The translations under genes and the position numbers were made by a program. DNA of 27,619 bases from Priapulus caudatus (taxonomy: Eukaryota > Priapulida > Priapulimorpha > Priapulimorphida > Priapulidae): positions 322,578-350,196 of the forward strand of contig NW_014577363.1 in the NCBI RefSeq assembly GCF_000485595.1. The letters run 5' to 3'. Shown here in pieces: positions 20,930-27,619 of this stretch. Position 1 is the stretch's first letter; the number at the start of each line of letters is the position of its first letter. The notes below the pieces were generated by a model. The model worked only from the letters and a program-made list of their open reading frames with translations. It searched no databases and was not told the DNA's origin.

Positions 20930-21000
20930 CTTTTCGTCTTCTATTACTATTCTTCTTCTATTCGCATTCTTCTTCTTCTTTTACTCTATTATTCTTGTTG
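20930..21000. repeat. CTT-rich pyrimidine tract
   Basis: TTCTTCTTCT-type tract with interruptions on the plus strand. It is simple sequence only. Confidence 0.7.
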
Positions 21001-21117
21001 TTTATGCACAAGCGGCGTGCGGACGGTGGCGGTGTACTATGTGGTGTTGCAGATGGCGCATTTGAAGCGCATTTACTCAGGCAGTTTTGTCGCATAAAGG
21101 CGAAACGAGTATGTATG

Positions 21118-21174
21118 TATGTATCAGGAGCGTATAATGACAAATATTTGTCATTATACGCTCCTGGTATGTAT
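21118..21174. mobile_element. Palindromic mini-element 6 in a GTAT repeat
   Basis: A perfect, loopless 42-base palindrome at 21125-21166 starts CAGGAGCGTATAATGAC and ends with its reverse complement. It interrupts a (GTAT)n microsatellite, with GTATGTAT immediately on both sides. Its arms resemble element 2 at 5625-5664, with matched differences in both arms. Confidence 0.75.
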
Positions 21175-21533
21175 GTATGACTGGAAACCTTTAAATCGGT
21201 ATTTCACTACAAAAAAAAAAGAAAAAAAAGAGAGAAGAATTTCGTATCCCCTTATAGATTTGTGAGTGCAGCTGATCTAGCTCCCCAAAGTATCTCCAGG
21301 TACTGTGTTAGTAAGCTAAATATAAGTAATAAGGACTGCGCTGCTACCCTAACCCCAGGAGAGTTTTAGAGAGGGCTCCTCCTGCATGTCTGTGAGGTTC
21401 TGTTGCCTCAATGTTTCTACGTTTTTAATCATATTTATTAAAAAAACTATGTTTCATAACAGGGACATCTCTAGTAAAATAGTGCTGCCAGGGTCTGCCA
21501 ACTTCCTCTCCCACAAATTAAGCATTTATCTAT
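21175..21533. other. Non-coding stretch, A-rich tract
   Basis: An A/G-rich run lies at about 21210-21238, followed by unique sequence. Minus-strand translation may be the tail of the retroelement remains to the right, but no motif was readable. Confidence 0.35.
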
Positions 21534-22980
21534 TCACTCTGCCCGCATGTCTAGTGCGTTATTTCTAGTGGCAAGCACGGGGAAATGGAGAGCGTGCGGG
21601 CAGCGCCGCTGCTTTGAAATGAGCAGTAGGCTACTTTCCAAGTCTATTATCATAAAAGGACTCGTTACCAGGCGCCTTTTTCCTTTATACAATCCTAGCG
21701 AATCTTGGTTTTCTATCCTTTTTTCCATTCGTAGTACGTACACTCTGTTTAATTGGCTCTTATCCACTCTAACATTTCCATTCTTATAGCCCCCCGTTAA
21801 CTCTTTGTCTTGACTCCTGATCCGAGTCAAAGCTTTGTTATGAGGAACTAGTTCTCCTCTCCAAAGTCTGAATCTGAATTCGCCCATTCCATTGCTTCCG
21901 CCTATCCTGTTTACTTACGTTACTATTTCATTATTTTATCCTGCCCCAATATTTAATTTACTTTTTTGGCTCTCTCTCTCAAAAGTTGACCATCCCGCAT
22001 CTCCGCCTCTAATACTCTCCATCCCCATAGAGAGGTGACCCCTAGTAAACATCCCTTCCCAGCTGGTTTAATCCTGTTCTAGTGCCGGTAGGAGCAGTGA
22101 CAGTTCCTAGCCTGGTTTATCTTAAATAACTAGGCTTCATTTGTATACGCTCAGTGGCCAGGCACTGTGCAATTGGCTTGCAAAAGCTCCTACCCACCCA
22201 ATATCTATTGAAAGCTATAAGAATATACTTTCGAAGGCTATGCTCCCCTGTATTCTTCTTGGCTTTTTTTCCGTAGTAATCATCCTCATGCTGTTGTAAG
22301 CAGTTTTATCGAAATTGTCACTAGATGCTTTACCAGGTAAACTTGTTTCAGATACTGTTGCTGCAGAATTCATTGCTTTCAGTGTTTTATAGACCCCTGT
22401 GGCTCATCTATCGCGCTTATTTGAGAATACTGAATTTCGGAGATTTCTGTTTTCTCGCAAAAACCATTCGAAAATTTTCTGCAGAAGTACCTGCGGCAAT
22501 GCTCAAAATACTTTCCATTTTATAACTGCTATGTCTCTGCTAGGCAGGAACGCACATCATTGCGCGATATAACTCCCGCAAGCTATTTACCTCAGATGCA
22601 ACAAATCCATTATGGCCTGGGTTACGAAGGGCCTAGTAGATAATTCTTGATAAACAATGCCCGAACCAGGATGGTGATAACAAGGCAAAGCCCTGCTTCA
22701 AACTAGCATTAGATGCTAATTCCCAATCCGATTCCCAAAAAACAAATCCGTATACTTATCGTTTGATTCATTGTTTTAGTAAGTAAGACTCCACCAGTTT
22801 CACCAACCCATTACAAACTATTGCTTTTTAGATCGATCCCTAGATAATTTATCTCGCTATCCACCAAGTATAACTTTGTTGAAGTCCAAAGGAATTTAAG
22901 GTTTAATGGTTTTCCATTACATGTGTTACGACACCTGCTGAAGCATTGGGTTAATTTATGAGATACTAAGTCCACGCATG
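21534..22980 (-). pseudogene. Probable degenerate LINE remains
   Basis: Minus-strand frames, all interrupted, carry fragments resembling the distal part of a non-LTR reverse transcriptase. Near 22800-22920 there is NGKPLNL followed by SEINYLGI, like the residue pattern after the catalytic YxDD region. At 21534-21887 an uninterrupted frame reads FRLWRGELVPHNKALTRIRS and then CPHALHFPVL, resembling element C-termini. No catalytic motif is legible. Orientation and order agree with the clearer fragment at 24893-25257, suggesting one element broken by the CA-rich array. The family assignment is tentative. Confidence 0.4.
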
Positions 22981-22989
22981 CACAGTCAT

Positions 22990-24870
22990 AAGGTGGTGCA
23001 GAACGTTCTGCTTACACATACACACACACACAACACCACCCATCACACACACACACACACGCAACACACCACATACACACCAACACACAACACACAACAC
23101 ATACACACACATGCAAACACCACACACAACAATCGCGCGCACACACCCACCAGGGCAGCGCGCGCGGTGCATAAACACACACCACACCACACCACACCAC
23201 ACCACACATACACACACACACACACACGCATAGACAAACACAAACCACATCCACACACCGCGCGCGCGCATAAACACAGCCCACACAAGCAGCATACACA
23301 AACACAAACACATACAACACACGCGCCGCCGCCGCATAAACACACACCACCACGCATACACAAACACATACACTACACGCCATCACACTAGACGCTACAC
23401 GCACCACAGCACACACACACACGCACGCACTGGCACGGGAGAGATAAGGGTGCGGTTCACGCACACACACACAGCGAGCACAGGCGCAACCCAGGACCAC
23501 TACAACACACACACCCCAAACACACAACGCGCGGGCTGCACACACACACATGGCGAGTCGAAGAGGACACCGCGAGCGCGGGCGCATTAAACACACACAC
23601 AGCGACACACACCACACACACAGCACAACACACACACACACACACACACGAACACCCATACAACACACAGCACACGCTAAACACAATAAACACGCGCGTC
23701 GCGCATAAAACACACACCACCACCACATACGCGGGGTGTTTTACAACCATGTACCAACGCGGCAGAGAAGAGACTGACAGAAGGCAAAAGCGTTTGAGAC
23801 ATACTACACGCGCACATAGAACACACACACATAGACAGCACACAACACCCATACACGACACGCACTGCACAGGCACTACAGCACCACGACAGCGGCAGTG
23901 AACACACACACACATACACAACACCACACAACACACAAGGAAATTACACACAGCAGCAGACCCACACACACGACACACCGACATAAGACACAAACAGCAA
24001 AGAAAAAAAGAAAAAGAGTAAAGAAGAAATAAAAGAAGAACACATCCACACACACGGCCGCCGCCGCATATAACACACACCACGCATACACAAACACAAA
24101 ACACAATACACAGCCGACCGCCACACACGGCCGGCACGTAGAGCGCAATAAACACAAGAGGAGACACATCACACACGCATCACACAAAGCACATACACTG
24201 ACACGCACACCCGACGCTACCGCACACACAGGACACACACAACCCACGTCATCGCCAGCACGAGGCACCGGACGACACCGCAACACCAGCAACACACACG
24301 AACACACACGGCACACATCAGGAGCACACAACGCGCGCGCGACACACGCCACAACGCGGCGCGCTGATGCATAAACACGCACAACCACACACCACACCAC
24401 AGCACACGGTACACACGCATGAAACGGACAAGCTAATCCACACGCGCGCGCGCATAAAGCACACACCTACACAGCACATATTCATCGACGCATACACTAC
24501 AGCCGCGCCACATCAGACCACAGGACACCATAAGACACACACCACACATACACTACAACCGACTCGACACGCGTACACACACACAGCACAGCCTCAGAAG
24601 TACCACACACACACACAACACACAGCGACACAGCACACAGCAACACACACAGACACACACGTTCACACACAACACACCCCGCAGCACACAGAACACCACA
24701 CACGCCACCCACACAAACACACACACACGCACCCACTACACACACCACAGCACACACTACATACAACACACAGCAGGCCACACACACCACAACACCACAA
24801 CACACACACACACACAAAGAAAAACACAGCACAGCACGACCAACACACGACACATCACACACAACAGACA
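22990..24870. repeat. Complex CA-rich array with GC-block motif
   Basis: About 1.9 kb of degenerate (CA)n in which alternating GC blocks recur. They are usually followed by the same string, GCGC then GCATAAACACAC, near 23160, 23265, 23330, 23585, 23700, 24060, 24365 and 24450. Long minus-strand frames (up to 239 residues) encode Val/Cys/Arg low-complexity sequence and are not credible proteins. Alternating CA and CG tracts are prone to Z-form DNA. The array separates two minus-strand retroelement fragments. Confidence 0.85.
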
Positions 24871-24892
24871 ATAGGAATATAATTATCTCGGC

Positions 24893-25257
24893 CGGCACCG
24901 GATGCCTCGCTGACACGCATTCTGTGAACCTCTCCCAACAATACTTTGAGTCTTCCTACAATTTTTCCAGTCGATCTCTAATAAATTCCCATAAATAACT
25001 GTACTCACGTTGCTATCGTTAACGGCAATCGTCTTGTAGTTTTGGCAAGAAAGCTGGAGTCATCGCAAGTTTTTACCCTTATAGACTAATGATACTTTTG
25101 ATTTCTTCCATGAATCTGGGAACTCCAGTGACTGTAGAATTTTATTAAAGAGGACCGTTAGTGCTTTGACTAGGAATTTCCTCCAAACTTTAGAAATTCA
25201 TTTGGTACCTCGTCTTACTTAGCTTAATTCTAAGCCGCACCTCCTCTACCGTTATTC
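24893..25257 (-). pseudogene. LINE reverse transcriptase fragment, frameshifted
   Basis: Minus-strand translation in three frames reads, in order: ITVEEVRLRIKLSKT, EVPNEFLKFGGNS, LVKALTVLFNKILQSLEFPD with SWKKSKVSLVYKGK, then NYKTIAVND. This is the N-terminal fingers region of a non-LTR reverse transcriptase (FP..WK...hhhhYKGK...NY+.Ihh). At least three frameshifts or stops interrupt it. Coding similarity fades at about 24893, where the CA-rich array begins. The catalytic palm is absent. It is a dead CR1/Jockey-like copy; the clade is inferred only. Confidence 0.75.
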
Positions 25258-25298
25258 TACTTAACAAAGTATTTCTACTATCTATATGAGGGCTATAG

Positions 25299-25350
25299 CC
25301 TATATCAAGAGTAGATAAATAACATGTTATTTATCTACTCTTGCCTATAT
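25299..25350. mobile_element. Palindromic mini-element 7 with 7-bp repeats
   Basis: A perfect loopless 38-base palindrome at 25306-25343 starts CAAGAGTAGATAAATAACA. Exact direct repeats CCTATAT lie at 25299-25305 and 25344-25350. It is the cleanest copy of the family. Confidence 0.75.
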
Positions 25351-25599
25351 GTACATGGTTGGGACTCCTGGGGGCCCACTGAGATGCCAGAGCCCGAGTT
25401 GATTTCTCGAGTAGAGACTTTGGTAGGTAGTAAATACATTTCGTGTTTATTTACCATTATTTTTTTTGATTGAGACGTTCCAAGTGCCTGTGTCTGTGTG
25501 GATAAATAGCTCATGAACTCGAGCAGCGCCTAATTGATCATTGTACATACATTGTAATTATGTATACATTGTAATAATGTGTTGGTAACTTGGTATGCG

Positions 25600-25636
25600 A
25601 CCGTGAGAATTCTCGCGCGAAAGGTCGAGATTAAAA
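25600..25636 (+). promoter_or_regulatory. Possible promoter of the RPA49-like gene
   Basis: GAGAATTCTCGCGCGAAAGG lies directly before the proposed ATG. TCTCGCG-type motifs are common at housekeeping promoters in animals. The assignment rests on position and motif only. Confidence 0.35.
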
Positions 25637-27439
25637 ATGGCTGCCCCCGTAAGTTCGGTTCATCCATTTATCGTAGTGATAAACATTTAAACGGCGTTTA
25701 CTAATAACTCTTATAATATATTGCGAAATTATCGAGACGAATTACTAAGCTAGAGCACACCACGCGTCAACTCTATTACACTCAATATTCGTGTAAATTT
25801 CACACTATTGTTAGTTTTGTTTGTCATATTTTGCACTGCACTGCACACTCACGAGCACACAGGGGTAATCAGTATCATGACTCGAGTATGGAAGTCATAC
25901 ATAGATACAATAGCCCACGGTAATGTAACTCAACAAGAGTAGGGTTGGGTTACATTATTGTATCTACTCAACTCTAGCCTTGTTAGGTTACATTATTGTA
26001 TCCAAGAAGTTGGGGCCCAATCCTATAGTCACGCACCCTGGAGCACCCACAGGCCCAATCACGTGACGTTGCCAAGCACGGACCCTAACACCCCCAAGCA
26101 CGGTACCTAACACCACCAAGCATGGCCCCTAACACCCCCAAGCACGGGCCCTAACGCCCCCAAGCACGGACCCTAACACCACCAAGCACGGCCCCTAACA
26201 CCCCCAAGCACGGCCCCTAACACCACCAAGCACGGCCCGTAACACCCCCAAGCATGGCCCCTAACACCACCAAGCACGGCCCCTAACACCTCCAAGCACG
26301 GCCCCTAACACCCCCCAACCATGGACCGTACCACCCCCCAAGCACGCCGACCAGTGGTCACTAGTGTGTGTACGACCATAGACAGCATGGGTCATGGAGA
26401 AAAAATGGAGAATAAAGGTTTAAGCAGTAGAGGTTTGCACAGCACAACTGCTGGAACAACAATAACTTGGAGGAGGTGGATTAGAGGTACTCAGGAGCAT
26501 GATTCTGTCTCATAGTTGATTTATGGTGTATGTACTATACCATTATTTAAGTTATAGTTCAGTTGATTATTGTCATTGTGACGGTTGTTTTGTTCTATTT
26601 ACAGACAGCTATGTGTGAAACTGAAAGCATCTGTCAGGTTGAGCTGATGAGCAGTTGCAGTCCAATACTGCTTGGTAAGTTGTTTACTAAAAATAACATG
26701 ATATAAGTATCTCCATGTGCTAAACCTGTGCCTATAACAGTTTAGTGGACTCCGTAATTTGAATCCTTGGACGTTATGATTAGTAAATAATGCTAACCTT
26801 GTTTACTTATACTTGGGTACCTATGTGTAGACATGTGCAATATCTGTTGGATTATCCCATCAGAGAATAACTATCTTTTACAGTGTTGATAAGTTCTAGA
26901 GATTACTTATGCAATTGCTTCTTCTTGTTTTTATATGATACTTAATTGTACAATAATTTAAGTATTGTTTTGTGCACAGCTAGTTTCAGCAATGGAAAAC
27001 TTAGATACGATAAGTCTGGTATCTGTAAGAAACCGCCAGCTTTTGGATATTTTAAAAGCACCAGCCAAGAAAAAGGTGTAAAAAGGAAAAGACAACTGGT
27101 TGGTATTTTAATTAGCAACTTTGTATGAGGTGTTCATACTTGTAAGCATTCTAAGCATTTGAAAACATGTAAAACATTATAAACTTATAAAACATTTCTT
27201 TACATTTGCGTCTAACTAAATATAGTAATTAATTGGAGCTTACGTTGTAGTCAGTGTCAAGCTACACATTTTTGTGTTGTGAAGTGGAGCCAGAATCCGA
27301 CCTCACATACATGTCTGTGGTTGCAAGTGTAGTGGCTCTAGTGCATATGTTTCCATGCACAGGTAGCAGAGACGGATAGAACACAATACATTGGAATTAA
27401 CGAAAGTGATGGTGCCTACAAAGAATTGGAGCTCTCCAG
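25637..27439 (+). CDS. POLR1E: RNA polymerase I subunit RPA49-like, 5' part
   Basis: RPA49/PAF53 is a non-catalytic subunit of RNA polymerase I in the nucleolus; its N-terminal domain dimerises with the RPA34-type subunit. Exons: 25637-25648 (ATG GCT GCC CCC, donor GTAAGT), 26605-26674, 26980-27098 and 27363-27439; the last ends with a GTATGT donor and the gene continues off the window. Phases are 0, 1, 0 and 2 and the frame is open. Diagnostic residues are LLASFSNGKL, KRKRQLVAETDRTQYIGIN and YKELELS, matching the family's FSNG and VAETDR.YVG landmarks. The four-codon first exon is inferred from its phase, its donor and the usual MAA start. If it is wrong, translation may start at the ATG at 26611. 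Confidence is high for the last two exons and moderate for the first. Confidence 0.75.
25905..26003. repeat. Local inverted and direct repeats
   Basis: GTTACATTATTGTATC occurs twice (about 25949 and 25987). Its partial inverted form GATACAATA...TAATGTAAC lies just left (about 25905-25929). A CAAGAGTAG...CTACTC pair at about 25934-25969 could be a worn eighth copy of the palindromic family. Confidence 0.5.
26072..26347. repeat. 22-bp minisatellite with CCCTAAC
   Basis: About 13 units of CAAGCACGGCCCCTAACACC plus two or three C, alternating CACC and CCCC spacers. It lies in intron 1 of the RPA49-like gene. Single base variants (CATGG, CGGAC, CGGTA) mark individual units. The CCCTAAC string recalls telomere repeats, but the 22-bp unit is not telomeric. 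Confidence 0.9.
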
Positions 27440-27532
27440 GTATGTTTGGATACAACAGTATACTCAGCAGTAGAAGTAACATGTTTCCTATACCCTGTTG
27501 ATTACAGATATAGCCTTAGGTGATGTATGTTT

Positions 27533-27619
27533 TTAGCTCACCTTGACATCGTCAAGCTAAGCTATTGCCATGGGTCGTCGTCCGTCGTACGTCCGTCCGT
27601 CCATCCGTCCGTCCGTCCA
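27533..27619. repeat. Dispersed repeat end with GTCC microsatellite
   Basis: TTTAGCTCACCTTGACATCG with a small dyad (CTTGAC ATC GTCAAG), then GCTATTGCCATGGGTCGTCG and a (GTCC)n run to the window edge. Similar TTTAGCTCACC...GCTATTG...CGTC repeats are abundant in molluscan genomes, from general knowledge. It lies in an intron of the RPA49-like gene and is cut by the window end. Confidence 0.65.

Noticed and set aside
21353-21382. CAGGAG...CTCCTG pair as another palindromic mini-element
   Set aside because: Only a 6-bp stem, and the bases outside show no matching 7-mer.
23012-24466. Long minus-strand open frames rich in Val, Cys and Arg
   Set aside because: They lie entirely in degenerate CA/TG repeat DNA, have no domain pattern and overlap in several frames. 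Stop codons are simply rare in this composition.
26321-26515. Plus-strand 64-residue open frame as a coding exon of the RPA49-like gene
   Set aside because: It starts inside the 22-bp minisatellite, has no family residues, and the frame from 25648 to 26605 works without it. At most part of it may be untranslated.

Overview
This is eukaryotic, animal-type DNA: interrupted coding sequence with GT-AG introns, many micro- and minisatellites, and degraded LINE retrotransposon pieces. A dispersed TTTAGCTCACC-type repeat with a GTCC run at the right edge, plus the protein content, suggests a marine invertebrate, most likely a mollusc or another lophotrochozoan. The phylum call is inference.

Layout. 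1-5600 is mostly repeat-rich intergenic DNA: a CCTACTCCCACCCAACC minisatellite, a GC/CpG-rich island at about 2.43-3.25 kb, a CA-rich array and a large inverted repeat at about 4.18-4.89 kb. 5994-19180 (+) is one large secreted or extracellular-type gene. I joined 42 coding exons (6,520 nt, all phases compatible, about 2,172 codons to the stop); exon 1 with the start codon was not found. Its product has a short N-terminal region with several Lys-Arg sites, seven EAR (EPTP) repeats, about 26 copies of a 40-48-residue TGxKTF/VDGVxV module, and seven more EAR repeats. That is two predicted seven-bladed propellers joined by a long repeat stalk. 19.2-21.2 kb holds a duplicated minisatellite block and a 32-bp satellite. 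21.5-25.26 kb holds minus-strand LINE reverse-transcriptase remains split by a roughly 1.9-kb CA-rich array. 25637-27439 (+) is the 5' part of a second gene resembling RNA polymerase I subunit RPA49 (POLR1E).

The least expected signal is a family of seven very short palindromes scattered through the window (4.9, 5.6 x3, 18.3, 21.1 and 25.3 kb). Each has ends CARGAG...CTCYTG, with slightly variant outer bases in one tandem copy. Six have exact or 6/7-matching 7-bp direct repeats at their outer edges, and the seventh sits inside a GTAT microsatellite. Three form a tandem array sharing the intervening 7-bp repeats. Differences between copies are matched in both arms. They look like miniature mobile hairpins; I do not recognise them as a named family.

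The two protein genes appear independent. The EAR gene encodes a structural or adhesive-type protein and the second a housekeeping transcription subunit.
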